Positions 1-7,814 of a stretch of 37,771 nucleotides of DNA are shown here, piece by piece. This DNA is from Bacillales bacterium. Lineage in GTDB: Bacteria; Bacillota; Bacilli; Bacillales; DASSOY01. The stretch spans positions 1-37,771 of the forward strand of contig DASSOY010000044.1 of assembly GCA_035700025.1 (NCBI GenBank), written 5' to 3'. The notes under the pieces are model-generated. The model saw only the letters and a list, made by a program, of their open reading frames with translations. It had not been told where the DNA came from and did no database searches. The position numbers and the translations under genes are program-made. The number at the start of each line of letters is the position of its first letter. Within the stretch, counting starts at the first letter, position 1.

Positions 1-281
1 GCGGTTCCGAGCAACATCATCAACAAATAGCCGACGATGCCGTAGATGACAAGGGCAAACACCGCCGATAAATCGAGGGTGTACTTGTTTTGAAAGACGA
101 TGTTGTCGAAAATGCCGCGGAAGGGGCGCAGCAGCGGCGCGCTCAAGTGATACATCCAATTTACAAACAGCACATTTGGATTCGCGCTGAATAATTTCAA
201 TAAAATATGAATGCCGATGATCGCTTCAACAACTTCAATCACAATGTTGAGCCATTTCGCGATTGTCGCTCTCGCAGCCAT
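1..281 (-). CDS. YggT family membrane protein (partial, C-terminus off the window)
   Basis: The reading frame is open from an ATG at 281 to the window edge, about 93 codons, and begins MAARATIAKWLNIV. It is preceded by AGGAGGGG with good spacing. Residues about 8-28 form a hydrophobic segment, followed by a block with L-R-P-F-R-G-I-F-D and D-L-S-A-V-F-A-L, which is the layout of the small two-helix YggT/YlmG-type membrane proteins. The end of the second helix lies outside the window. The function of this family is poorly defined. The gene runs in the same direction as yugN and pgi upstream of it and could be the last gene of that transcript. Confidence 0.6.
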   Translation of the reverse strand, partial: MAARATIAKWLNIVIEVVEAIIGIHILLKLFSANPNVLFVNWMYHLSAPLLRPFRGIFDNIVFQNKYTLDLSAVFALVIYGIVGYLLMMLLGT

Positions 282-351
282 TCGCCACCCCTCCTCTCTC
301 CATTATCATTTGCCCCGAAACGCAACATTTGAAACGCGGCGACCGGTTGGG

Positions 352-756
352 TCAGGACAAGACCGCTTCTTCCGCTTTTTGCAGCCATTGTTTTCCGACG
401 ACCGTATGACGCGGCGGAATTTCGCTGTCCTTATCTACAGGCTCTTGAAATTGGTTCGTGAACCCGCTGATGACTCCGGTGGCCACTTCTTCGTCCAATC
501 CGGACTCATACTTATGGTTCAATAGGAAGGGGGGCCCGATTTGAACGATCGCACCGTCAGCATCCAAGCTTCCTTCAACGGCTCGAAAAGGAATCCTCAG
601 AAACAAATAGCCGTCTTCTTCATTAATTTTGCAATCCAAAGATCCGTGGTCATAATCCCAATTCGATCCAATTGTAAAGCCGATCGGTTCGAGTGCTGCT
701 TCCAAATCAACGAGCGGAAACCGGGCGCCTTCCAGCTTCGATTCCAATGCAATCAT
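352..756 (-). CDS. yugN: YugN-like family protein
   Basis: This 134-residue protein begins MIALESKLEG and matches the YugN family in length and in the start motif (M-I-x-x-E-S-x-L). Its function is unknown. I chose the ATG at 756 because AAAGGAGG lies at the right distance. A longer frame upstream would place that Shine-Dalgarno inside the gene. It follows pgi, as in B. subtilis, where yugN lies close to pgi, so the family assignment is supported by synteny. The ribosome binding site is complementary to a sequence just after the pgi stop codon and could be masked in a hairpin. No signal peptide or membrane segment is visible, so a cytoplasmic location is expected. Confidence 0.8.
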   Translation of the reverse strand: MIALESKLEGARFPLVDLEAALEPIGFTIGSNWDYDHGSLDCKINEEDGYLFLRIPFRAVEGSLDADGAIVQIGPPFLLNHKYESGLDEEVATGVISGFTNQFQEPVDKDSEIPPRHTVVGKQWLQKAEEAVLS

Positions 757-762
757 CGTCAA

Positions 763-797
763 GCCTCCTTTTGCCTTTAGCGTGTCCAAAAGGAGGC
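763..797 (-). promoter_or_regulatory. pgi-yugN intercistronic hairpin that would mask the yugN Shine-Dalgarno
   Basis: A perfect 10-bp inverted repeat (GCCTCCTTTT / AAAAGGAGGC, 15-nt loop) fills the gap between pgi and yugN. In the minus-strand transcript the downstream arm is the yugN ribosome binding site and the upstream arm is its exact antisense. In this direction the stem is followed by TTGACGATG and not by a U-run, so it does not look like a pgi terminator. Read on the plus strand the stem is followed by GTTTTT, so it could also stop antisense transcription. The regulatory role is inferred. Confidence 0.6.
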
Positions 798-801
798 GTT
801 T

Positions 802-2157
802 TTACCGCAATCGTTTTTCAAGTTCGGCTTTTTCCGCCTCAAAGCCGGGTTTGCCAAGAAGAGCAAACATGTTATTCTTATAAGCTTCGACGCCCGGCTG
901 ATCGAACGGATTCACGCCGAGCATGTAACCGCTCACGGCACAAGCCTTTTCGAAAAAGGACACGAGCGAGCCGAAGCCGTGTTCGTCGATTTCCGGCACC
1001 TTGATGATCACATTCGGCACCCCTCCGTCCGTATGTGCCAGCAGCGTTCCCTCACTCGCTCTTTTGTTGACGGTGTCGAGCGATTCACCTGCCAAATAAT
1101 TGAGTTCGTCGAGATTGCCGCTTTCTTCTTCAATGACCACCGTTGAGCGGGAATTTTCGACGTGAAGCACCGTTTCGAACAAGAAGCGGCGTCCTTCCTG
1201 TACGTATTGGCCGAGCGAATGCAAATCCGTCGAAAAATCGGCAGCGGCTGGAAAAATGCCTTTGCCGTCTTTGCCCTCGCTTTCCCCAAACAACTGCTTC
1301 CACCACTCCCCGAAATAATGAAGGGAAGGCTCATAATTGACGAGCAATTCAACGGTTTTCCCTTTTCGGTAGAAAAGATTACGAACGGCTGCATACTGAT
1401 AGGCCGGATTGTCATGGACACTCGCGGAGAGCAAACGCTCGCGCGTGTCCGCCGCCCCCAGCATCATTTGTTCGATATCGAGACCGGCAGCGGCAATCGG
1501 AAGCAAGCCGACAGGCGTCAAAACGGAATAGCGTCCGCCGACGTCATCGGGAATGACAAAAGTCTCATACCCTTCTTGTTCCGACAATTGCCGGAGCGCC
1601 CCTTTTGATCGATCCGTCGTCGCATAAATTCGTTTACGCGCTTCTTCTTTCCCGTATTTTTCCTCCATCCATTTCCGCAAGAAACGAAAAGCAATGGCCG
1701 GTTCCGTCGTCGTTCCTGATTTGGAAACCACATTCACGGATACTTCTTTATCACCGAGATAATCGAACAAATCGTTCAAATACGCGGAACTGATTTGATG
1801 ACCGGCAAACAATACTTGCGGGCCGCGTCGTTTATTACGCGGCAAGAGATCGCCAAACGAATGCGTGAGCATTTCGATTGCGGCTCGCGCACCAAGATAA
1901 GATCCGCCGATGCCGACAACGACGAGAACGTCCGAATCGGAACGGATTTGCTCGGCGGCCTTTTGGATGCGCCGGAATTCCTCTTTATCGTAACGCACGG
2001 GAAGATCAAGCCAGCCTAAATATTCGCTGCCGGCACCGGTTCTGTTATGTAATTGATGATGGGCATTTTCCACCGCGGCAGCCGTTTGATCCAATTCCCG
2101 TTCCGAAAAAAAAGACAAAGCTTTCGTGTAATCAAATTCGATCGTTTTTCGTTTCAA
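802..2157 (-). CDS. pgi: glucose-6-phosphate isomerase
   Basis: The enzyme interconverts glucose 6-phosphate and fructose 6-phosphate in glycolysis and gluconeogenesis, in the cytoplasm. The protein has 451 residues, about the usual length of the Bacillus enzyme. Family motifs are plain: [12 protein letters not shown] near residue 80, the sugar-phosphate loop S-K-S-G-T-T-T-E-P in the middle, and [13 protein letters not shown] in the C-terminal half. I place the start at the TTG at 2157, seven bases after GGAGGG (2165-2170). The TTG two codons upstream is only one base from that site. The gene is followed by yugN and is divergent from yuzA. Confidence 0.95.
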   Translation of the reverse strand: MKRKTIEFDYTKALSFFSERELDQTAAAVENAHHQLHNRTGAGSEYLGWLDLPVRYDKEEFRRIQKAAEQIRSDSDVLVVVGIGGSYLGARAAIEMLTHSFGDLLPRNKRRGPQVLFAGHQISSAYLNDLFDYLGDKEVSVNVVSKSGTTTEPAIAFRFLRKWMEEKYGKEEARKRIYATTDRSKGALRQLSEQEGYETFVIPDDVGGRYSVLTPVGLLPIAAAGLDIEQMMLGAADTRERLLSASVHDNPAYQYAAVRNLFYRKGKTVELLVNYEPSLHYFGEWWKQLFGESEGKDGKGIFPAAADFSTDLHSLGQYVQEGRRFLFETVLHVENSRSTVVIEEESGNLDELNYLAGESLDTVNKRASEGTLLAHTDGGVPNVIIKVPEIDEHGFGSLVSFFEKACAVSGYMLGVNPFDQPGVEAYKNNMFALLGKPGFEAEKAELEKRLR

Positions 2158-2177
2158 AAACAATCCCTCCGATTTCG

Positions 2178-2227
2178 TGTATATTTTTACGGAATGGTTG
2201 TCAACCTATAAGAGAACAAAATTGTTC
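2178..2227. promoter_or_regulatory. pgi/yuzA divergent spacer: -35-like element and palindrome
   Basis: On the minus strand a consensus TTGACA (2199-2204) precedes TATACA (2178-2183) with a short 15-nt spacer. If used, transcription would start almost at the pgi ribosome binding site, so I give it little weight. A short palindrome with six-base arms GAACAA/TTGTTC lies at 2214-2227, midway between the two divergent genes. It resembles a regulator site, but the N2 centre does not fit the Bacillus LexA box. Confidence 0.25.
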
Positions 2228-2268
2228 GCGCGCATGTGCGGACAAACTTAAACAAAGGAGGTAACCTG

Positions 2269-2496
2269 ATGAATACATTACGACGGATCGCATTGGCTCT
2301 CGTGATCATTGGCGCGATCAATTGGGGGTTGATCGGATTATTCCAATTTGACCTTATCGCTGCGATTTTCGGAGGACAAGACTCCGCCATTTCCAGAATC
2401 ATTTACGGCCTCGTTGGTTTGAGCGGGCTGTATTGCCTCACCATTTTGTTCAGTCCCGCTCGCGAATTATCGCAAAACCCGGAACCGACACGTTAA
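2269..2496 (+). CDS. yuzA: DUF378 family small membrane protein (YuzA-like)
   Basis: This 75-residue protein begins MNTLRRIALALVIIGAINWG and has the family signature I-G-A-I-N-W-G-L-I-G-L. There are two hydrophobic segments (about residues 5-27 and 41-62) with a short G-G-Q-D loop between them, so it should lie in the membrane. The start is set by AAAGGAGG eight bases upstream. DUF378 proteins have no defined function. In B. subtilis yuzA also lies between pgi and yugI, so synteny supports the name. A strong terminator follows. Confidence 0.8.
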   Translation: MNTLRRIALALVIIGAINWGLIGLFQFDLIAAIFGGQDSAISRIIYGLVGLSGLYCLTILFSPARELSQNPEPTR

Positions 2497-2543
2497 CTTC
2501 CATCCGTTCTCCCGAAACGAATGAATCGGTGATCGATATACCG

Positions 2544-2573
2544 AAAGGGCCGGAAAGCTCCGGCCCTTTTTAT
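2544..2573 (+). terminator. Rho-independent terminator after yuzA
   Basis: A perfect 10-bp stem (AAAGGGCCGG / CCGGCCCTTT) with a 6-nt loop is followed by TTTTTA-type sequence about 50 bases after the yuzA stop codon. Confidence 0.85.
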
Positions 2574-2590
2574 TGGACAACAAACGGCGT

Positions 2591-2634
2591 AAAAAAAGGA
2601 ACACCGAACCCGAATAACGTCGGGAAGGGGTTCC
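2591..2634 (-). terminator. Rho-independent terminator after yugI
   Basis: A long imperfect stem (GGAAC..CCCGA / TCGGG..GTTCC with internal mismatches) at 2598-2634 is followed on the minus strand by seven T residues (complement of 2591-2597). It lies just past the yugI stop codon, between the convergent yuzA and yugI genes. Confidence 0.8.
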
Positions 2635-2645
2635 TTCGGGCCCCG

Positions 2646-3023
2646 TTATTTTTTCAACCTTTTGTTTAACTGCGCTTGCTTTTCATTCGATTCCTTCAAC
2701 CAGTCTTTCAACTTGTTTTCCAACGTGTTAAAGCCTTGCTCTTTGTCATTTTTGCGGCCGCCGGACCGTTTCTGCGGTTCCGGTTGCGTTTTGCGAATCG
2801 ACAGCGATATTTTCTTGCCGTCTTCCTCGATCGCCAACACTTTCACTTTCACGGTATCTCCGACAGAAAGGTACTCGTTAATGTCTTTTACATATCCGTG
2901 TGCGACCTCGGAAATGTGAACGAGCCCTTGATGCTGATCATCTATGGCCACGAATGCGCCGAACGGCTTAATTCCCGTCACTTTCCCTTCAATTATATCG
3001 CCGACTTGAACATTTTCCAACAT
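2646..3023 (-). CDS. yugI: S1-domain RNA-binding protein, general stress protein 13
   Basis: This 125-residue protein starts MLENVQVGDIIEGKVTGIKPFG and carries one S1 domain over about residues 1-75. The usual marks are G-x-V-T-G-I-K-P-F-G-A-F-V, G-L-V-H-I-S-E and V-G-D-x-V-K-V-K-V-L. A basic, Gln/Lys-rich tail follows to residue 125. It matches YugI/GSP13, a ribosome-associated stress protein in B. subtilis. The start follows TAGGAGTG. It sits next to yuzA as in B. subtilis and has its own terminator. Confidence 0.9.
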   Translation of the reverse strand: MLENVQVGDIIEGKVTGIKPFGAFVAIDDQHQGLVHISEVAHGYVKDINEYLSVGDTVKVKVLAIEEDGKKISLSIRKTQPEPQKRSGGRKNDKEQGFNTLENKLKDWLKESNEKQAQLNKRLKK

Positions 3024-3098
3024 GAAAACACTCCTACTAATTTTATGAACCTCATAAGTATATCATATGTGTCGAATCGGTACAAAAGAAAGGGACCG

Positions 3099-4670
3099 TT
3101 ACCGATCCCCCATGTACCTGCCGTTCCATTCGATTTTCCAAACCCCTTTTCCGTCGTTCATGTTGAACAAATGCGGTTCGATTTCACCTTTAAAGTACAG
3201 TCTGGCAAATACGTTTCCTGCCTGACCCATAATGTCGAGCTTCACGAGATCTGTTTGGACTTTGTTGGTGAACGTTTCCAACTTGTCGGTATTCTTTAAG
3301 AAATCCTCCAATGAAGGGACCGGCTCGCTTCCATTTATGAAGAACTCGTATTCCAGTTTATAGTCTTTTTCAGCCGCCGCATGAAGAAAGAGCTTAAACG
3401 TCTCGCTTTGATCTAGTCCGGCGGACAATTTATTTCGTTCCGCTTCACTTTCGGCTGCTTCCAATTGCGCATACACTTCCGCAAGCGCCTTCGGCATCGA
3501 AAGAATGTCTTGTCCCATGTACGTCTGCATCGGATTCAGTTCGTCCGGCAAACTCGGCATTTCAAACGTTCCCGGTTGCAACGCTTTCCAGCCGTTCGCC
3601 TGTAAAGCTTCGTAATACGATTTTACAATGCCGGCCGTCGTGCTGTTCGGATTTTCGGCGATGATTTTCTCATAGCTTCGCTTCGCTTCGTCCGTCAAAC
3701 GTTGTGTGTTCCGGTCAAATGGAGTTGTATTCGGCAAACCGAATAAATAAATCCCTAAATAACGGGAGTACGCGTTTTTCAATTGAGCGACAAAGGCGAA
3801 ATTTTCGTGTTCCATTAAAAATAATTCAGTATTAAGCACGTTTTCTCCAAGTGCGTTCCAACTTTCGCTGAAGCTCCCGTCTCTCAACACTACTTCGTTC
3901 GCTCGCAAATCCAAGTATTGATTCATCGTCGGCGACAAGTAGGCGGAGAACGAATCTGAATACGTGGAATACGGGACGATAAGTTCGAGCGATCCTTCCC
4001 GTTCGATCAATCCGAGCCCTTGTTCCTTAATTTTTTCGATCATGTCACGGAAATCGGGATCTTTAATTCGATCGGATTGTGCCAATACTTGTTCCGGACT
4101 GTCAAAAGTAGTCTGCCATTGCTGCGCCAACGTATCGAGTTCAGGTTGCTGTGAAACGGCAAGACCTTGGCGGCTGATCAAAAAGGCGACGAATGCTTCA
4201 TCGATCTTCTGTTGATTTGCCCCTTGCGCTTTCATTGAGGCAAACGCGGCTTTCGCCTCTGCCATCGTTTCCGGTGAACCCGCAGACGGACCAGGATCGC
4301 CCACCCCAACGTCGTCATCCTCTTCATCATTCGTACTCGGGTTTGGTGTATGTTCCGTATCGGTTCCCGGGTCGGTCGACCTGACGCTTTTCTCTTTCAG
4401 CTCATGCTGGCTCGACTCGTTTTCAATTCCTTGCCGCATCGGTTCGGATATCACTTGCGAAAGTGTCAACGCCGAAATCAATAACGCTGCGGCCAAACTC
4501 GCCGCAATCGGCAACATCCGTCTATAATTCCGGTGTTTCTTCCGCTTCCTTCGGCTCATCTCGATCGATCGCATGATTCGGTCGGTCGACGATTGCAAAG
4601 GCATTTGTTCATAGGCTCGCTTTTGCTCTTCCATTAAGTCCTTAAACATTTCATCGTACATATCTTTCAC
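3099..4670 (-). CDS. probable membrane anti-sigma factor with a large outer domain
   Basis: The 523-residue protein has a basic cytoplasmic N-terminus of about 50 residues, one transmembrane helix (about 52-72, M-L-P-I-A-A-S-L-A-A-A-L-L), an acidic Asp/Glu/Thr/Pro-rich linker (about 85-135) and an outer domain of nearly 390 residues. Its ATG lies inside the end of the sigma gene (20-nt overlap), so the two are translationally coupled, the usual arrangement of ECF sigma and anti-sigma pairs. I see no zinc-type His-Cys-Cys motif and no cysteine near the N-terminus. The role is inferred mainly from position and topology. The outer domain, which would sense the signal, was not recognised. Confidence 0.65.
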   Translation of the reverse strand: MKDMYDEMFKDLMEEQKRAYEQMPLQSSTDRIMRSIEMSRRKRKKHRNYRRMLPIAASLAAALLISALTLSQVISEPMRQGIENESSQHELKEKSVRSTDPGTDTEHTPNPSTNDEEDDDVGVGDPGPSAGSPETMAEAKAAFASMKAQGANQQKIDEAFVAFLISRQGLAVSQQPELDTLAQQWQTTFDSPEQVLAQSDRIKDPDFRDMIEKIKEQGLGLIEREGSLELIVPYSTYSDSFSAYLSPTMNQYLDLRANEVVLRDGSFSESWNALGENVLNTELFLMEHENFAFVAQLKNAYSRYLGIYLFGLPNTTPFDRNTQRLTDEAKRSYEKIIAENPNSTTAGIVKSYYEALQANGWKALQPGTFEMPSLPDELNPMQTYMGQDILSMPKALAEVYAQLEAAESEAERNKLSAGLDQSETFKLFLHAAAEKDYKLEYEFFINGSEPVPSLEDFLKNTDKLETFTNKVQTDLVKLDIMGQAGNVFARLYFKGEIEPHLFNMNDGKGVWKIEWNGRYMGDR

Positions 4671-5205
4671 CCCCTTCGTCGTTTTCCAGCGCCTTTTTCA
4701 GCTGTCCCCTCGCCCTTGAAATACGGGTTTTCACTGTCGAGAGGGGGGTCGACATGATGTCGGCAATTTCTTCGTATTTCTTTTCGTGAAAATAAAACAA
4801 AACGAGCGGAACTCGGTACTTTTCGTCCAATTCGGTGATCAACCGATGCAAGCGGCGATGCTCGTCCCTCGCCAGCAGTCGATGTTCGACCGGCTCCGAG
4901 TCCGGTTGCCGTTCTTGCGCCAATTTCTCGGTCCTGTCGCGATTTCGTTTATCCTTTCTCATGAAATCGCGCAACACATTCAGCGTTATCTGATACAGCC
5001 AGGTCGTGAATTTTCCGGATGTATATTTGTCAAAGAAACGGTACACACGCAAAAACACTTCCTGCGTGATGTCTTCGATATGAGCAGGCGGGCTTCCAAT
5101 TTGATACGCAAATCTTTCGACGATCGGCAAATACATCTCGACCAGTGTTTGAAAAGCCGCGGTGTCCCCGCTTTTCGCTCTATCTATCAAACGTTGTTCA
5201 TCCAT
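4651..5205 (-). CDS. RNA polymerase ECF-type sigma factor
   Basis: This 184-residue protein has region 2 (about residues 15-85, with D-I-T-Q-E-V-F-L-R-V-Y-R and F-x-T-W-L-Y-Q-I-T-L-N) and region 4 (about 120-175, with Y-E-E-I-A-D-I-M and T-V-K-T-R-I-S-R-A-R). This is the compact two-domain ECF layout of the SigM/SigW/SigX/YlaC group; I cannot pick the subgroup. The start at 5205 follows GGGGGCGGGC; longer frames upstream run into the promoter. A candidate autoregulatory promoter ends about 30 bases upstream. The overlapping downstream gene is the likely anti-sigma factor, and asnO lies just upstream. Confidence 0.92.
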   Translation of the reverse strand: MDEQRLIDRAKSGDTAAFQTLVEMYLPIVERFAYQIGSPPAHIEDITQEVFLRVYRFFDKYTSGKFTTWLYQITLNVLRDFMRKDKRNRDRTEKLAQERQPDSEPVEHRLLARDEHRRLHRLITELDEKYRVPLVLFYFHEKKYEEIADIMSTPLSTVKTRISRARGQLKKALENDEGGERYVR

Positions 5206-5233
5206 CCTTTGCCCGCCCCCTTTCTCAATATAA

Positions 5234-5260
5234 AACGTCATGAAACACTGTCTTGTTTCA
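5234..5260 (-). promoter_or_regulatory. candidate ECF-type promoter of the sigma gene
   Basis: TGAAAC (5255-5260) and CGTT (5234-5237) are separated by 17 nt on the minus strand, close to the TGAAAC/CGTC pattern read by Bacillus extracytoplasmic sigma factors. It starts right after the asnO stop codon and lies about 30 bases before the sigma start. The -35 element is one arm of an inverted repeat TGAAACA-N6-TGTTTCA (5241-5260). A nearly matching element precedes the asnO operon at 7363-7389. Confidence 0.55.
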
Positions 5261-5263
5261 CAT

Positions 5264-7162
5264 TCATGAACCGTAAAGGAACATTTCTTGTTCGCTGGAG
5301 CGTTCCTCGGCGTTGCTCTCCACGAACACTTGATGCCAAACGGCAAACGTGAGGATTGTCCAAAGTTTGCGGCTGTGATCGCCGTCCCCGCGCCAATGCT
5401 TTTCCAGCATCTTCAGCGCTTCGCTTTTTTGGACGTACGCTTCAATGGCACTCTCACGAATGACTTGTCTCGCCCAATCTTGCCATTCGTTTCGCAACCA
5501 TTGCCGAATCGGCACTGGAAACCCAAGTTTTTTCCTATACAATGCCGCTTCCGGTACAATCCCTTTCATCGCTTCGCGCAACGCGTATTTTGTCGTTCCC
5601 GAGCGTGTTTTGTCGGAAGGCGCCAAACCGGAGGCCGCTTCGAACACTTTTTGGTCGAGAAACGGCACACGCAATTCTAACGCATGCGCCATCGACATTT
5701 TGTCCGCCTTTTGCAGGATATCTCCGCGCAGCCATGTGTGCAAATCGATGTATTGCATTTTCGTCAAAGCATGCTCGTCTTTCATTTCTTCGAAAAGGCG
5801 GCGGGTAAGCTGCGTGAAATGCACCCCGGCGTCATACGTTTTCAGCCACGCCTGTTTTTCTTCTTCGGTGAAAATTTTTGCATTGCCGATGTATCGTTGT
5901 TCCAGCGGCGTACAACCGCGGATGAGATAGTTTCTGCCTTTTATCGTTTCCGGAAGCTTTCGTGCCAGCTCGCCGAGCTTTTCAATGACGGTACGCGGCA
6001 GAAACGAAAACCAACGCAAAGCGATCGGTTCCCGATAAATGTTGTAACCACCGAACAACTCGTCTGCGCCTTCTCCAGACAAAACGACTTTCACCTTTCG
6101 CCTCGCTTCTTTTGCAACAAAATAAAGCGGGACCGCTGCCGGATCGGCGACGGGATCGTCGAAATGCCAGACTAGGTTTGGCATTTCCCGAAGAAATTCT
6201 TCGGGGGAGACGATTTTACGGTGATTTCGCACCTCGAGTTTCTCGGCCGTTTCCGCTGCCAGCTGCGTTTCGTCGAATCCTTTCGTTTGAAACCCGACGG
6301 AAAATGTTTCGATGTTTGGATGGCATTGTTTGGCGAGCGCCGTAATGATCGCCGAATCCACACCTCCCGACAAAAATGTGCCGACGGGTACGTCGCTCCT
6401 CATGTGCAGCTTCACAGAATCTTCGAGCGCTTCGCGCACCGCCGAGGTTTTCTTACGAAAAGAGTCGGCAGTCGGTTGAAGCGACGGCTTCCAATAAGGC
6501 CGAAGTTCCGGCGAGCAGTTCGGCTTAACCACGAGGAAAGTTCCCGGTTCCAGCCGGCGTACCGCTTTCGACAATGTCATCGGTTCTGGCACATATTGGT
6601 AAGTAAAATAATGCTGCAGTGCTTCCTTGTCGTTCGGAGCTGTCGTTTCCCCATCGGGAAGCAAGCATTTTTTCTCGGAAGCGAAATGCAACCCTTCTGC
6701 AGTTTCCGTATAATAAAACGGTTTGATGCCGAAACGGTCACGGACCGCCGTGACTTGTTTTTCCGATTCATCCCAAATCACAAACGCAAACATTCCGCGC
6801 AACGCTTGAAACGAGCGTTCTTTTTCTTTTTTGTAGAGCGTCAAGATTACCTCGGTATCGGAATTCGTTCGAAACGTATATCCTTCTCTGACCAGCCGCT
6901 CCCGCAATTCCAAATGATTATAAATTTCGCCGTTGAAAACGATCGTCAAGCGGCCTTCACTGCACGTCATCGGCTGATGCCCGCCTTCGAGATCGACAAT
7001 GCTCAATCGTTTGAAACCGAAACCGACATGTTCGTTCATAAAATAGCCGGAAGCATCCGGACCTCGGTGGGAAATCATTTCCGTTTGATGCCGCAGCTGT
7101 GAAATTTTTTCAGCCGTCACGAGCGTTTCTTCGTGATAAAAGCTTCCGACAAATCCGCACAT
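5264..7162 (-). CDS. asnO: glutamine-hydrolysing asparagine synthetase-type amidotransferase (AsnO/AsnB group)
   Basis: The 632-residue protein begins MCGFVGSFYHEE, so Cys2 becomes the N-terminal nucleophile of the class II glutaminase domain. That domain (about 1-200) shows S-H-R-G-P-D-A-S-G and V-F-N-G-E-I-Y-N. The ATP-binding synthetase domain starts at about 240 with the PP-loop S-G-G-V-D-S-A and continues with S-G-E-G-A-D-E-L-F-G-G-Y. The start follows AAAGGAG at good spacing. Members make asparagine, but some B. subtilis relatives (AsnB) amidate peptidoglycan diaminopimelate, so the substrate is open. Its position between two ECF-type promoters favours an envelope role; that is inference. 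Confidence 0.85.
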   Translation of the reverse strand: MCGFVGSFYHEETLVTAEKISQLRHQTEMISHRGPDASGYFMNEHVGFGFKRLSIVDLEGGHQPMTCSEGRLTIVFNGEIYNHLELRERLVREGYTFRTNSDTEVILTLYKKEKERSFQALRGMFAFVIWDESEKQVTAVRDRFGIKPFYYTETAEGLHFASEKKCLLPDGETTAPNDKEALQHYFTYQYVPEPMTLSKAVRRLEPGTFLVVKPNCSPELRPYWKPSLQPTADSFRKKTSAVREALEDSVKLHMRSDVPVGTFLSGGVDSAIITALAKQCHPNIETFSVGFQTKGFDETQLAAETAEKLEVRNHRKIVSPEEFLREMPNLVWHFDDPVADPAAVPLYFVAKEARRKVKVVLSGEGADELFGGYNIYREPIALRWFSFLPRTVIEKLGELARKLPETIKGRNYLIRGCTPLEQRYIGNAKIFTEEEKQAWLKTYDAGVHFTQLTRRLFEEMKDEHALTKMQYIDLHTWLRGDILQKADKMSMAHALELRVPFLDQKVFEAASGLAPSDKTRSGTTKYALREAMKGIVPEAALYRKKLGFPVPIRQWLRNEWQDWARQVIRESAIEAYVQKSEALKMLEKHWRGDGDHSRKLWTILTFAVWHQVFVESNAEERSSEQEMFLYGS

Positions 7163-7175
7163 GGGCGATTCTCCT

Positions 7176-7313
7176 TTATAATTGATTCTTTGACATTTTG
7201 TTTCGGATGTAGTTGATGATTGCGCCGGGGGAAACCGAGAGAGGCAGTTTCTCATAGGCTTGTTTCAAACGTTTCATTTTTTCTTCGAATCGTCGTCGTT
7301 CGAAGTTCCTCAC
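7176..7313 (-). CDS. small basic protein of unknown function upstream of asnO
   Basis: A 45-codon frame starts at a GTG (7313) seven bases after a strong AAGGAGG and ends 13 bases before the asnO ATG; its stop codon overlaps the asnO ribosome binding site. The product starts MRNFERRRFEEKMKRLKQAY and ends in N-Y-I-R-N-K-M-S-K-N-Q-L. It is rich in Arg, Lys and Glu in its first half, probably helical, with a P-L-S-V-S-P-G-A turn in the middle. There is no signal peptide. It is placed to be translated together with asnO from the ECF-type promoter at 7363-7389. I do not recognise a family. Confidence 0.55.
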   Translation of the reverse strand: MRNFERRRFEEKMKRLKQAYEKLPLSVSPGAIINYIRNKMSKNQL

Positions 7314-7362
7314 GAGCCCGCCTCCTTTTTAAGATGCGTTTCTTCCCTGTATTTATTTAAGG

Positions 7363-7389
7363 AACGCCGGATGTAGACCTTTTGTTTCA
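7363..7389 (-). promoter_or_regulatory. candidate ECF-type promoter of the small ORF-asnO operon
   Basis: TGAAAC (7384-7389), a 17-nt spacer and CGTT (7363-7366) on the minus strand match the element before the sigma gene in both hexamers and spacing; both also continue AA after the -35. It lies just past the terminator of the upstream gene and about 50 bases before the small ORF. Confidence 0.5.
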
Positions 7390-7395
7390 TGCAAT

Positions 7396-7436
7396 AAAAA
7401 AAAAGCCTTGCGTCCATGTATATTTCGCAAGACCTT
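7396..7436 (-). terminator. Rho-independent terminator after the minus-strand Xre gene
   Basis: An 11-bp stem with two G-U pairs (7402-7412 with 7426-7436) is followed on the minus strand by a T-run of eight or more. Confidence 0.8.
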
Positions 7437-7491
7437 TGGCAATGATGAACCTTGTAACGTTTTATAATTCCCCCCTGAAGGAGACGGCCTC

Positions 7492-7725
7492 TTAGCGAGG
7501 TTCCGTCTCTTTTTCGTGTGTTTCAACGAACAACTCGTCGATCGGCACGCCGAAGAGATCGGCAATTTCGGCCAGCTTTTCGGCAGTGAATTGACTCCTT
7601 CCCCGTTCCAAATAATAGTAACCGTTCGGACTGTCGTATCCGATTGCATATGCAATGTCAGCAAGAGTAAGTTCTTCTTTAAGCCTCAGCTGCTTGATCT
7701 TTTTCAAATCGACCTTTTTCGTCAT
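7492..7725 (-). CDS. small Xre-family helix-turn-helix protein
   Basis: This 77-residue protein is little more than one Cro/C1-type HTH domain (about residues 5-65). The motif reads L-K-K-I-K-Q-L-R-L-K-E-E-L-T-L-A-D-I-A, followed by Y-Y-Y-L-E-R-G-R and A-D-L-F-G-V-P-I-D-E-L. The ATG at 7725 is preceded by TTGGAGTG; an in-frame ATG three codons upstream is too close to that site. It is divergent from a second Xre gene, and the spacer holds a palindrome, so the two may control each other. Its target cannot be read from the sequence. Confidence 0.8.
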   Translation of the reverse strand: MTKKVDLKKIKQLRLKEELTLADIAYAIGYDSPNGYYYLERGRSQFTAEKLAEIADLFGVPIDELFVETHEKETEPR

Positions 7726-7814
7726 AAACTGCATCACTCCAATTACCATTCCGGCAATATTTTCTTTAATTTTACAAAATATTTCAATGAAAGTCAATTT
7801 TCATTTTCCTTTTC

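Noticed and set aside
2214..2227. Palindrome GAACAA-AA-TTGTTC as a LexA box
   Set aside because: The Bacillus LexA box has GAAC-N4-GTTC; here the distance is six bases, and no DNA-repair gene is adjacent.
7492..7530. Hairpin GAGACGG..CCGTCTC near the end of the minus-strand Xre gene as its terminator
   Set aside because: It overlaps the stop region and has no T-run on the minus strand; a better terminator lies at 7396-7436.
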